Assembly (NCBI RefSeq): GCF_028369295.1
Contig: NZ_JAQMYP010000020.1
Coordinates: 62,001-126,000 of the forward strand
Direction: 5' to 3'
Origin: Streptomyces sp. HD
GTDB taxonomy: Bacteria > Actinomycetota > Actinomycetes > Streptomycetales > Streptomycetaceae
Length of the DNA stretch: 64,000 nt
Position 1 is the stretch's first letter. The number at the start of each line of letters is the position of its first letter. Both the position numbers and the translations under genes were made by a program. Under the pieces are notes generated by a model. The model saw only the letters and a list, made by a program, of their open reading frames with translations. It was not told the DNA's origin and did not search any database. Shown in pieces: positions 43,308 through 51,447 of the stretch.

Positions 43308-43384
43308 GAGCGGGCTCCCCGAGCGGGCTCCCCGAGCGGGCTCCCCGAGCGGGCTCCCCGAGCGGGCTCCCCGAGCGGGCCCCC
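43308..43384. repeat. Tandem array of a 13-bp unit
   Basis: The unit GAGCGGGCTCCCC occurs five times perfectly from 43308 to 43372. One degenerate copy and further imperfect GAGCGAGCCCGCTGGGAGG-type units follow to about 43450. It lies in the 209-bp space before the GntR gene. Confidence 0.9.
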
Positions 43385-43506
43385 GAGCGAGCCCGCTGGG
43401 AGGACCTGCTGGGAGGACCCGCCGAGAGGGCCCGCCGAGAGGCCATGCTGGGAGGCCCGCCGAGGGTGCCGCCCCCGCACGCCTCCCCGTCTGCGACGAT
43501 CCCTGC

Positions 43507-44262
43507 GTGGACTACCCGAACGACCAGGCCCCCGGCGCCCCCGTGCGCCACGGCATCCCCGAGCACGGCCGCATCCCGAAGTACTACGCGGTGAAAGCCC
43601 GGCTCGACGGCCTCATCGACGGACTCGGCGAGGGCGATCCGCTGCCCACCGAACGCGACCTCGCCGAGCAGTACGAGGTGGCCCGCGAGACCGTCCGGCA
43701 GGCGATCCGCGAGCTGGTGCTTGAGGGCAAGCTGCGGCGGCAGGGGCGCGGCACGGTCGTCGCCGGGCCCAAGCTCGAACAGCCCCTGTCGCTGGCCAGT
43801 TACACCGAAGGCGTACGGCGTCAGGGGCGCACCCCCGGCCGTACCCTCGTCACCCTCGACCGCTTCCCCTGCCCCGCCTCCCTCGCCGCCGAGACCGGCC
43901 TCGAACGCGGCGAGTCCGTCTGGCACATGGAGCGCGTCCTGCTCGCCGACGACGAGCGGGTCGGCCTGGAGAGCACCTACGTCGCCGTGGCCCGGGTGCC
44001 GCGGCTGGACGCCGACTTCGACCCCGACTCCTCCTTCTACGGCTTTCTCCACCAGCAGGGCATCGCCTTCGGGGACGCCGACGAACGCATCGAGACCGTG
44101 CTGGCCACCCCGCGCGAGGCCCTGCTCATCGGCACCCCGCCGGCCCTTCCGATGCTGCTGATCCACCGGGTGTCGAGGGACTCGGAAGGGCGGCCGCTGG
44201 AGCGGGTGCGGTCGCTGTACCGCGGCGACCGGTTCTCGTTCACCACGCACCTGCGCGGCTGA
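43507..44262 (+). CDS. GntR-family (HutC/UTRA) regulator of the phosphonate-type operon
   Basis: The 251-residue product has a GntR wHTH (about 25-92, GDPLPTERDLAEQYEVARET, RRQGRGTVV). A UTRA ligand-binding domain follows, including WHMERVLLADDERVGLESTY, PMLLIHRVS and a final LYRGDRFSF. HutC/PhnF-type regulators respond to small organic acids, amines or phosphonates. The GTG start at 43507 is the first that fits the domain. The gene is followed by the catabolic and uptake genes it probably controls, with an inverted repeat before the first of them. Confidence 0.9.
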   Translation: MDYPNDQAPGAPVRHGIPEHGRIPKYYAVKARLDGLIDGLGEGDPLPTERDLAEQYEVARETVRQAIRELVLEGKLRRQGRGTVVAGPKLEQPLSLASYTEGVRRQGRTPGRTLVTLDRFPCPASLAAETGLERGESVWHMERVLLADDERVGLESTYVAVARVPRLDADFDPDSSFYGFLHQQGIAFGDADERIETVLATPREALLIGTPPALPMLLIHRVSRDSEGRPLERVRSLYRGDRFSFTTHLRG

Positions 44263-44349
44263 AAAGCCCGGCTGTCTCCCGGTTGAAAAGACCGGAGGAA
44301 AGTCCAGAAATGCCCCTACTTCACCCTCATTCAAATATCACGAACAGAT

Positions 44350-44380
44350 AACTGGTCTGGCCCAAACGTGATGGCCAGTT
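44350..44380. promoter_or_regulatory. Candidate GntR/UTRA operator before the FAD oxidase gene
   Basis: AACTGGTCTGGCCCA resembles the ACTGGTCTAGACCA-type sites of HutC-family regulators. It also forms a spaced inverted repeat AACTGG/CCAGTT (44350-44355 and 44375-44380). It lies 60-90 bp before the GTG of the oxidase gene. Confidence 0.5.
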
Positions 44381-44439
44381 CACGCTCTCGTTGTCAGCCG
44401 GACCCTTCCGGTTACCCGATCCCGAGGAGCGTTGCCGTC

Positions 44440-45564
44440 GTGAGAGTGATAGTCGTCGGAGCCGGCGTGGTGGGCACCATGCACGCCTGGCAAGCGGTGG
44501 AACGCGGCCATGAGGTCGTACAGATCGAGCGCGAGGCGGAGGCTCGCGGCGCCTCGCTGCGCAACTTCGGGCAGATCTGGGTGAGCGGACGCGCGGGCGG
44601 CGAGGAGCTGGAGACCGCGCTGCGGGCCCGGGAGCTGTGGGAGGAGATCGGGACCCGCGTGCCGGGCCTCGGCTTCCGGCCCAACGGCTCCCTGACCCCC
44701 GTCCGCGGTGACCTCGAACTCGCCGTCGCCGAGGCCGCCGTGGCCCGCGAGGACGCCGCCGCCCGCGGCCACAAGCTGCTGACCCCCGACGAGGCACGGG
44801 CCCTGAACCCCGCCCTGCGCGGCGAGTTCACCGCCGCCCTGTACTGCGAGCGCGACGCCGCAGTCGAGCCGCGTACCGCACAGCTGGCCCTGCGCGACGA
44901 GCTGCTGAAGTCCCCGAACTACACCTTCAGGCCGGGCCGGGAGGTCCGTGAGGTCATCGGCGGGAGTGCCGTCCGCGACGACCACGGCGATGTGCACGGC
45001 GGAGACGTCGTCGTCCTGTGCACCGGCGCCTGGCTCGGCGGCCTGGTCCGTGAGCTGGCCGGACCCGACCTCCCCGTCCGCCGCGTCCGCCTCCAGATGA
45101 TGCAGACCGCCCCGCTCGGCGAACCGCTCACCACCTCGGTCGCCGACGCCGACAGCTTCCGCTACTACCCGGCCTACGCCTCCGCCGCGCTCGACGCGCT
45201 GGACGCCGGTCAGCCGCAGGCCGAGACCGCCGCGGCCCACCGTATGCAGCTGCTCATGGTGCAGCGCGCCGACGGCGGGCTGACCATCGGCGACACCCAC
45301 GAGTACGAGCACCCCTTCGCCTTCGACACCGTCGAGGACCCCTACGACCACCTCACCGGGGTCGTCGAGGCCCTCCTCGGCCGCCCGCTGCCGAAGATCC
45401 GACGCCGCTGGGCCGGGGTGTACGCGCAGTGCACCGACCCGCGGCGGGTGGTGCACCGGCAGCAGGTGCGCGACGGGGTGTGGCTGGTCACCGGGCCCGG
45501 TGGGCGCGGAATGACCTGCTCGCCCGCGATGGCCGAGACGACCGCGAACCAACTGGGCTGGTGA
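44440..45564 (+). CDS. FAD-dependent amine oxidase of the phosphonate-associated TIGR03364 type
   Basis: The 374-residue product begins with the FAD-binding VIVVGAGVVGTMHAWQAVER and has the DAO-type signature GQIWVSGRAGGEELE. The last 30 residues (DGVWLVTGPGGRGMTCSPAM) match the C-terminal GxGxxG of the family. Members of TIGR03364 sit next to phosphonatase-like HAD genes and are proposed to oxidise 2-aminoethylphosphonate or a hydroxy derivative to the aldehyde. The order oxidase then HAD then ABC transporter fits that. The GTG at 44440 follows GAGGAG. Confidence 0.85.
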   Translation: MRVIVVGAGVVGTMHAWQAVERGHEVVQIEREAEARGASLRNFGQIWVSGRAGGEELETALRARELWEEIGTRVPGLGFRPNGSLTPVRGDLELAVAEAAVAREDAAARGHKLLTPDEARALNPALRGEFTAALYCERDAAVEPRTAQLALRDELLKSPNYTFRPGREVREVIGGSAVRDDHGDVHGGDVVVLCTGAWLGGLVRELAGPDLPVRRVRLQMMQTAPLGEPLTTSVADADSFRYYPAYASAALDALDAGQPQAETAAAHRMQLLMVQRADGGLTIGDTHEYEHPFAFDTVEDPYDHLTGVVEALLGRPLPKIRRRWAGVYAQCTDPRRVVHRQQVRDGVWLVTGPGGRGMTCSPAMAETTANQLGW

Positions 45565-45569
45565 CAGAC

Positions 45570-46268
45570 ATGACGAACCATCAGGAGATACGGCTGGTCG
45601 TCCTCGACATGGCCGGTACGACCGTCGCCGACGGCGGCCTCGTCGAGCGGGCCTTCGCGGCCGCCGCCTCAGAACTGGGCGTCGGGCCCGGCACCCCCGA
45701 CCACGCCGACAAGCTGGCCTACGTACGCGCCACCATGGGCGAGTCCAAGATCTCCGTCTTCCGGCATCTGTTCGGCGACGAGGAGCGCGCCCGGCGTGCC
45801 AACGCCGCCTTCGAGAAGGCGTACGGCGAACTCGTCGACGGCGGCCTCGTCGCACCGGTCCCCGGCGCCCGCGAGGCCATCGAACAACTCCGGGCGAGCG
45901 GCCGTACCGTCGTCCTGACCACCGGCTTCGCCCGCATCACCCAGGACGCGATCCTCGACGCGCTCGGCTGGCAGGACCTGGTGCCGCTCACCCTGTGCCC
46001 CGCCGACGCCGGGGGCCGGGGGCGGCCGTACCCGGACATGGTCCTCACCGCGTTCCTGCGGACGCGGGCCGTCGACGCCGTCGGGCAGGTGGCCGTCGTG
46101 GGCGACACCTCCTACGACATGCTCAGCGGCGTCCGCGCGGGCGCGGGCCTCGTCGCCGGTGTCCTGACCGGCGCGCACGACGCGGAGGCGCTGCGGGTGG
46201 CCGGGGCCACCCATGTGCTGGGCTCGGTCGCCGAGTTGCCGGGGCTGCTCGCCGGGGAGGGGGCGTGA
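45570..46268 (+). CDS. Phosphonatase-like HAD hydrolase (PhnX-like, TIGR03351 type)
   Basis: The 232-residue product has HAD motif I as DMAGTTVADGG (Asp13), in the DxAGTT form of phosphonoacetaldehyde hydrolases. It has motif II TTGF and motif IV GDTSYDMLSG. It lacks the lysine-bearing cap signature of true PhnX, as other TIGR03351 members do. It would cleave the C-P bond of the aldehyde made by the FAD oxidase. The start is ATG 45570, or GTG 45561 in a GTGA overlap with the oxidase stop. The ABC ATPase frame overlaps its stop (GTGA). Confidence 0.85.
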   Translation: MTNHQEIRLVVLDMAGTTVADGGLVERAFAAAASELGVGPGTPDHADKLAYVRATMGESKISVFRHLFGDEERARRANAAFEKAYGELVDGGLVAPVPGAREAIEQLRASGRTVVLTTGFARITQDAILDALGWQDLVPLTLCPADAGGRGRPYPDMVLTAFLRTRAVDAVGQVAVVGDTSYDMLSGVRAGAGLVAGVLTGAHDAEALRVAGATHVLGSVAELPGLLAGEGA

Positions 46269-47349
46269 GCGGAGGCATCCGCTTCGACTCCGTCACCGTC
46301 GCCTACGACGGCAACGTCGTCCTGGACACCCTGGACCTCACCGTCGAGCCCGGCGAGGTGATGGCGCTGCTCGGGCCGTCCGGATCCGGCAAGACCACCG
46401 CGCTGCAGGCGGTCGCCGGGTTCGTGCGGCCCGCTTCCGGGCGGGTGTTCCTCGGCGGGCGGGACGTCACCGACCTGCCGCCCCACCGGCGGGGCATCGG
46501 GATGGTCGTCCAGCAGTACGCCCTGTTCCCGCACATGCGGGTCGAGGAGAACGTCGCCTTCGGACTGAAGGCGCAGAAGGCCCCCAAGGCCGAGATCCGC
46601 ACCCGGGTCGCCGAGGCCCTGGAGATGACCGGCATGGCCGGCTACGCCCGCCGCTACCCGCGCGAGCTGTCCGGCGGTCAGCAGCTGGGGGTCCCCCCAG
46701 GCCCTTAAGGCACTGGGGGAGCGTCGCCATCGCCCGCGCGCTCGCTATCCGCCCCGGCGTCCTCCTCCTGGACGAGCCCCTGTCGGCTCTCGATGCCCGT
46801 CTGCGCTCCGGCATGCTCGCCGAACTGGCGCGCCTGCACCGCGAGTTGCCCGACGTGACGATCCTCTACGTCACCCACGACCAGGTCGAGGCCCTCACCC
46901 TCGCCGACCGGATCGCGGTGATGGACAGCGCGCGGTTGCAGGCCTGCGGGACGCCGAGGGAGCTGTACCGGTCCCCGGCCAACGAGTTCACGGCGTCCTT
47001 CGTCGGCAACGCCAACCTGCTGCCGGTGACGGTCGGTTCGGACGGCGTCGCCTTCGGAGGCGGCGAGCTGACGGTGGACACGGAGGGTGTGGCGCCGGGT
47101 GCGAAGGCGACGCTGTGCGTACGGCCCCACCTCGTCGGGCTCGGCGACGGCCCCAACCGGCTCTCCGGGACCGTGAGCGAGATCCAGTGGCGCGGCGCCA
47201 CGCACCGGCTGTACGTCGAGGTCGACGGCCACCGGGTCATCGCCGATCTGCGGGAGCTCAAGGATCCGCCGGCCCATGGCGACGAGGTGACTCTGCACTT
47301 CGCACCGGAGGATGCGGTGCTGCTGGCCGCAGGGGTGGGCCATGACTGA
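46265..47349 (+). pseudogene. ABC transporter ATP-binding protein gene, broken by a small palindromic insertion
   Basis: The first frame (from GTG 46265) has Walker A (GPSGSGKTTAL), the Q-loop region (VVQQYALFPHMRV) and the LSGGQQ signature. It then reads LGVPPGP and stops at the TAA at 46706-46708. The rest of the family continues in another frame from VAIARALAIRPGVLLLDEP through the D-loop, the H-loop (VTHDQVEALTLADR) and the C-terminal regulatory domain to 47349. The break is a 38-nt insert at 46685-46722 that replaces three bases. No full-length ATPase can be made unless the ribosome bypasses it. It is the ATPase of an aminophosphonate-type importer. Confidence 0.85.
46685..46722. repeat. 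Palindromic element inserted after the LSGGQ codons
   Basis: The 38 nt begin with CTGGGGG-TC-CCCCCAG (a 7-bp inverted repeat), then the palindrome CCTTAAGG, and a third arm CTGGGGGAG. Similar small elements are scattered through Streptomyces genomes. The flanks on both sides read as normal ATPase codons (GGC GGT CAG CAG before, GTC GCC ATC after). Confidence 0.8.
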
Positions 47350-48253
47350 GCGCTCCGCGGGAAGTGCCGCGATCGGCCGTCGATTCTCCGCCGGCCGGTC
47401 GTGGCTGGTCGCGCAGTTCCCCGCGCCCCTGAGGGCCGCCGCCGCCGGACCGGATCCGACTTCGCCACGACGCTCCAGAACGCTGCTGTGGGCCTGCCCA
47501 CCCGTCGCCCTCCTCGCACTGGTCTTCCTCTACCCCCTCGCCCTCGTAGTCCAGCAGTCCCTCCAGCCCGACTCCGGCGGCACCTCCCTCCAGCCCTACG
47601 CCGACGTCTTCGCCTCCGCCGCCTTCCGCGAGGCGTTGTGGACCACCGTGTGGATCGCCGTCGCCTCCACCGTCGGCTGTCTGGTCCTCGGCTTCCTGCT
47701 CGCGCTGGTCATCGCCTTCGTGCCGTTCCCGGGCGGCAGGATCGTCGCCCGGTTCGTGGACGTCTTCCTCACCTTCCCGTCCTTCCTGATCACCCTTGCT
47801 CTGCTGTTCATCTACGGCACGACCGGCATCATCGGTTCCTTCCAGTTCCTCACCACCCCCTGGGGCGTCCTCCTCGCCGAGGTCACCTACTTCACACCCT
47901 TCGTCGTACGGCCCCTGCTCGCGGCCTTCTCCCAGCTGGACACCGCCCAGCTGGAGGCGGCCAGTTCGCTCGGCGCCCGCCCCCTGCGCATCGTCCGCCG
48001 CGTGATCCTGCCCGAGGCGCTGCCCGCCCTCGCCGCGGGCGGCAGCCTCGTGCTGGTGCTGTGTCTCAACGAGTTCGGGATCGTCCTGTTCACCGGCGCC
48101 AAAGGAGTCACGACCCTGCCGATGCTCGTCTACAGCAAGGCGATCCTGGAGTCCGACTACCCGGGCGCCTGCGTGGTCGCCGTCGTCAACGTCCTGATCT
48201 CCGTGAGCCTCTACGGCCTCTACCGGGTGGTGAGCCGACGTGCTGGTGCATAG
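47342..48253 (+). CDS. ABC transporter permease (first), with a repeat-derived N-terminal segment
   Basis: The 303-residue product has a 50-residue N-terminal extension and then six hydrophobic segments typical of phosphonate/iron-type inner-membrane permeases. The EAA-like loop lies near QLEAASSLGARPLRIVRRVI. The extension includes WLVAQFPAPL, translated from a 29-bp genome repeat (47402-47430), so its N-terminus is probably not original. The ATG at 47342 overlaps the end of the ATPase frame by 8 bp. It pairs with the permease part of the next gene. Confidence 0.8.
   Translation: MTERSAGSAAIGRRFSAGRSWLVAQFPAPLRAAAAGPDPTSPRRSRTLLWACPPVALLALVFLYPLALVVQQSLQPDSGGTSLQPYADVFASAAFREALWTTVWIAVASTVGCLVLGFLLALVIAFVPFPGGRIVARFVDVFLTFPSFLITLALLFIYGTTGIIGSFQFLTTPWGVLLAEVTYFTPFVVRPLLAAFSQLDTAQLEAASSLGARPLRIVRRVILPEALPALAAGGSLVLVLCLNEFGIVLFTGAKGVTTLPMLVYSKAILESDYPGACVVAVVNVLISVSLYGLYRVVSRRAGA
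47402..47430 (+). repeat. Copy 2 of the 29-bp repeat, read in frame in the permease gene
   Basis: It matches the intergenic copy at 39333-39361 except for one base. Here it encodes part of the permease N-terminus, as WLVAQFPAPL. Confidence 0.85.
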
Positions 48254-49685
48254 CCGCGGGGCCAGGTGGGCCGTATGGGCCCTGTTCCTCGTCCTGTTCC
48301 TGCCCCTGTTCGCCCTGCCGCTGCTGGTCGTCCTCGGCGCCTCCTTCGCCACCAACTGGTCGAGCGCGCTGCCCTCCGGGTTCACCACCGGGCACTACAG
48401 CGCCGCCACCCGCGGCGAGGCCTTCCAGGCCCTCACCACCAGCCTCCTCACGGCCGGCGCCGCGAGCCTGCTCGCGCTGGTCGTCGGCACCTGGGCCGCG
48501 CTCGCGGCGGCCGCCCTGAAGAAGCGGCACCGCAGGTTCATGGACGCGCTCTTCGTCCTTCCGGTCGCTGTCCCCTCGGTGGTCGTCGGCCTTGCGATCC
48601 TGGTCGCGTTCTCCAAGCCGCCGTTCCTGCTCAACGGCACCCCGGAGATCGTGATCCTCGCCCTCACCCTCCTCGCCGCCCCGGCGCTGTCCGCGTGCGG
48701 CACCGGCTCCGCGTCCTCCGACGAGAAGGTCGTCACCGTCTACAGCGCCGACGGCCTCAAGGGCGAGAACGGCGACGGCTGGTACGACCGTGTCTTCAAG
48801 GACTTCGAGAAGCAGACCGGCATCAAGGTCGAATACGTCGAGGGCGGCTCCGGCGAGATGGTGCAGCGCGCCGTCCGCGAGAAGGGCAACCCGCAGGCCG
48901 ACGTACTCGTCACGCTCCCGCCGTTCATCCAGCAGGCCGACGGCAAGGGCCTGTTGCAGAAGTACGCCCCCAAGGGCTCCGACCAGGTCAGCGGCGCCGA
49001 CAAGGGAGCCGACGCGACCTGGACCTCCGTCGTCAACAACTACTTCGGGTTCGTCTACGACAAGAAGGAGCTCAAGCAGGCGCCCACGACCTGGGAGGAG
49101 CTGCTGGACGGCTCGTACAAGAACAAGCTCCAGTACTCCACGCCGGGCGTCGCCGGTGACGGAACCGCCGTGCTCATCAAGGCGATGCACGACTTCGGCG
49201 GCGAGAAGCCCGCCATGGACTACCTCGGCAGGCTCCAGGCCAACAACGTCGGCCCGTCCGCCTCCACCGGCAAGCTCGCCCCCAAGGTCGACAAGGGCGA
49301 ACTCCTCGTCGCCAACGGTGACGTACAGATGAACTTCGCCCAGGCCAAGACCATGCCCAACCTCGGCATCTGGTTCCCGGCGAAGGAGGGCGGCAGGCCC
49401 ACCACCTTCGCCCTGCCCTACGCCGCCGGCCTCGTCACCGACGCCCCGCACACCGAGAACGGCCGGAAGCTGCTCGACTTCATGCTGAGCCAGGGCGCCC
49501 AGCAGCAGGTCAGTGAGATCGGCGGCGGCTTCAGCGCCCGACAGGACGTCAAGGCCACCGACGCCAACGCGGTCGCGCTCGCGGGGCTCATGGACGGCGT
49601 CGAGGTCTTCGAGCCCGACTGGGACGACATCGACAAGAACCTGACGTCGTATGTCGACGCCTGGAAGTCGGCCACCGGCAGCTGA
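48240..49685 (+). CDS. In-frame fusion of a truncated second permease and a phosphonate-type substrate-binding lipoprotein
   Basis: The 481-residue frame starts at GTG 48240 (or 48246), overlapping the first permease gene. Residues about 1-140 are the N-terminal half of an ABC permease: a first helix, FTTGHYSAATRGEAFQALTT, a second and a third helix, and FVLPVAVPSVVVGLAILVAF. Then, near residue 140, PEIVILA joins LTLLAAPALSACG, the lipobox end of a signal peptide. The rest (about 152-481) is a complete solute-binding protein (VVTVYSADGLKGENGDGWYD and on). The permease lacks its last helices and EAA loop. This suggests a deletion between two neighbouring genes. Confidence 0.85.
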   Translation: MLVHSRGARWAVWALFLVLFLPLFALPLLVVLGASFATNWSSALPSGFTTGHYSAATRGEAFQALTTSLLTAGAASLLALVVGTWAALAAAALKKRHRRFMDALFVLPVAVPSVVVGLAILVAFSKPPFLLNGTPEIVILALTLLAAPALSACGTGSASSDEKVVTVYSADGLKGENGDGWYDRVFKDFEKQTGIKVEYVEGGSGEMVQRAVREKGNPQADVLVTLPPFIQQADGKGLLQKYAPKGSDQVSGADKGADATWTSVVNNYFGFVYDKKELKQAPTTWEELLDGSYKNKLQYSTPGVAGDGTAVLIKAMHDFGGEKPAMDYLGRLQANNVGPSASTGKLAPKVDKGELLVANGDVQMNFAQAKTMPNLGIWFPAKEGGRPTTFALPYAAGLVTDAPHTENGRKLLDFMLSQGAQQQVSEIGGGFSARQDVKATDANAVALAGLMDGVEVFEPDWDDIDKNLTSYVDAWKSATGS

Positions 49686-49825
49686 CCGGCCCCCTCAAGG
49701 CCACCCACCAGGGCCATATCACCAATACCACCAAGGTCCCACCCGCAACGCCCCTGGCACCACCACCGGGGGCGTCGCCATGCCCGCAACCGACCGCGCT
49801 CTGCACAGCCCCCTCGGAGGATCAC

Positions 49826-51364
49826 GTGACGTCACACCTGTCCCGCCGCACCGTCCTCACCGCCACCGCGGCGACCACCGCCACCCTGGCCCTCGGCACC
49901 GCCGCCGCCTCCCAGGCGCACGCCGTCCCCACGCTCCCCGACGGCACCAGCAAGGACAAGGTGCTCGTCATCGGCATGGACGGCCTGCGCCACGACCGCA
50001 TCGACGCGGCGAACGCCCCGCATCTGAAGGCCATGATGAGCGAGGGCACCTACGGCACCTCGCTGCTGTACGCGAGCCCGATGGCCGCCACCTCCTCCGG
50101 CCCCGGCTGGTCCACCATCTCGACCGGCGTGTGGCCCGACAAGCACGGGGTGAAGGACAACACCTTCGCCGGCAAGAACTACGGCACCTACCCCGGCTTC
50201 CTCGCCCGCCTCGCCCAGGTCCGCCCCGCGCTGTCCACCTACGCGGCCGTCGACTGGAAGCCCCTGGACGCCCAGGGCACCGTCACCCCCGGCGCCGACG
50301 CCAAACTGGTCCTCGACGGCGACGCCGACGGCTACACCGCGCACGACGCCACCATCGCCGGCGAGGCCGAGGCGATCATCCGCGACCAGAACCCGGACGT
50401 GATGTTCGTCTACTTCGGCCAGTCCGACATCGTCGGCCACAACCTGGGCGCGGGCAGCCAGGCCTACCTCGACCAGATCGCCGTACAGGACGCCTACGTC
50501 GGCCGGCTGCGCGCCGCCATCGAGGCGCGGTCCGGCTACGCCACCGAGCGGTGGACCGTCATCGTCGCCACCGACCACGGCCACAAGGACGCGGGCGGTC
50601 ACGGCGGGTCCACCATCGAGGAGCGGCGCACCTTCGTCCTCGCCACCGGGCCCGGCATCGCGGCCAGCGCCCGCCCGACCGACACGCGGCTCGTGGACGT
50701 CGTACCCACCGTCCTGGGGCAGCTCGGCATCACCGTCGACCCCGCCTGGGGCCTGGACGGCAAGCCGATCCAGGAGCGGTCCACCGACCCCTTCGAGGCG
50801 CTGCGGCCCTCCCTGACCGGGCGGGTCGACGAGACCGGCATCCCGGCCGGCGTGCTCGGCTTCACGCACACGGCGCCCGGCGGCTGGTCCGTCATCAACA
50901 ACGCCATGGGCACCGGCGGCATGACCGAGTGGCGTGGCTGGGCCTTCGCCACCGACGAGTTCTGGTCCCGCACCCAGCGCGACCAGTGGCGCGAACTCAA
51001 CGTCCGCGCGCGCGGCGTCTTCGCGGTCGCCGACTCCGACGAATGGGCGGACAAGAACTTCTCCGGAACGTACGACTCCACCCTGGTGACCCCCGCCTAC
51101 GACGTCACCGGCAAGACCGAGGTGCGGCTGGACTTCACCACCCTCTACCGGCAGGAGGGCTCCCAGACGGCCCAGATCCTCGTCTCCTTCAACGGCAACG
51201 CCCCCACCGTCGTCAAGAGCTACACCTCCGACGTCGTCTCCCAGCCCCAGTCGGTGACCGTCGCCGTCCCCGCCGGAGCCTCCAGCGTTAACTTCCGGTT
51301 CCGCTACACCGGGTCCAACAACTGGTACTGGGTGATCGACGGGGTCAGGATCAGCCAGTCCTGA
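49826..51364 (+). CDS. Secreted alkaline-phosphatase-superfamily phosphodiesterase-like protein
   Basis: The 512-residue precursor has a Tat-like signal (HLSRRTVLTATAATTATLAL). The catalytic domain starts with VLVIGMDGLRHDRID (metal and nucleophile region with a Thr/Ser in SSGPGWSTISTGV). It has VYFGQSDIVGHN and the metal-binding ATDHGHKDAGGHGG. The last 140 residues form a beta-sandwich. It looks like the nucleotide-pyrophosphatase/phosphodiesterase type. At the end of the phosphonate-type operon it may release phosphate or phosphonate from polymers. The GTG start follows GGAGG. Confidence 0.85.
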   Translation: MTSHLSRRTVLTATAATTATLALGTAAASQAHAVPTLPDGTSKDKVLVIGMDGLRHDRIDAANAPHLKAMMSEGTYGTSLLYASPMAATSSGPGWSTISTGVWPDKHGVKDNTFAGKNYGTYPGFLARLAQVRPALSTYAAVDWKPLDAQGTVTPGADAKLVLDGDADGYTAHDATIAGEAEAIIRDQNPDVMFVYFGQSDIVGHNLGAGSQAYLDQIAVQDAYVGRLRAAIEARSGYATERWTVIVATDHGHKDAGGHGGSTIEERRTFVLATGPGIAASARPTDTRLVDVVPTVLGQLGITVDPAWGLDGKPIQERSTDPFEALRPSLTGRVDETGIPAGVLGFTHTAPGGWSVINNAMGTGGMTEWRGWAFATDEFWSRTQRDQWRELNVRARGVFAVADSDEWADKNFSGTYDSTLVTPAYDVTGKTEVRLDFTTLYRQEGSQTAQILVSFNGNAPTVVKSYTSDVVSQPQSVTVAVPAGASSVNFRFRYTGSNNWYWVIDGVRISQS

Positions 51365-51447
51365 TTACCCTGGGGGCGTCGGTACGGCGTGGTTCCGGCG
51401 CCCCCAGCTCGCTCATCCCGCACGCAGGCCAGGAGAGTCACAGCACC

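Noticed and set aside
43308..43450. Tandem array considered as CRISPR or origin iterons
   Set aside because: Copies are directly adjacent without spacers, and no replication or cas genes are near.
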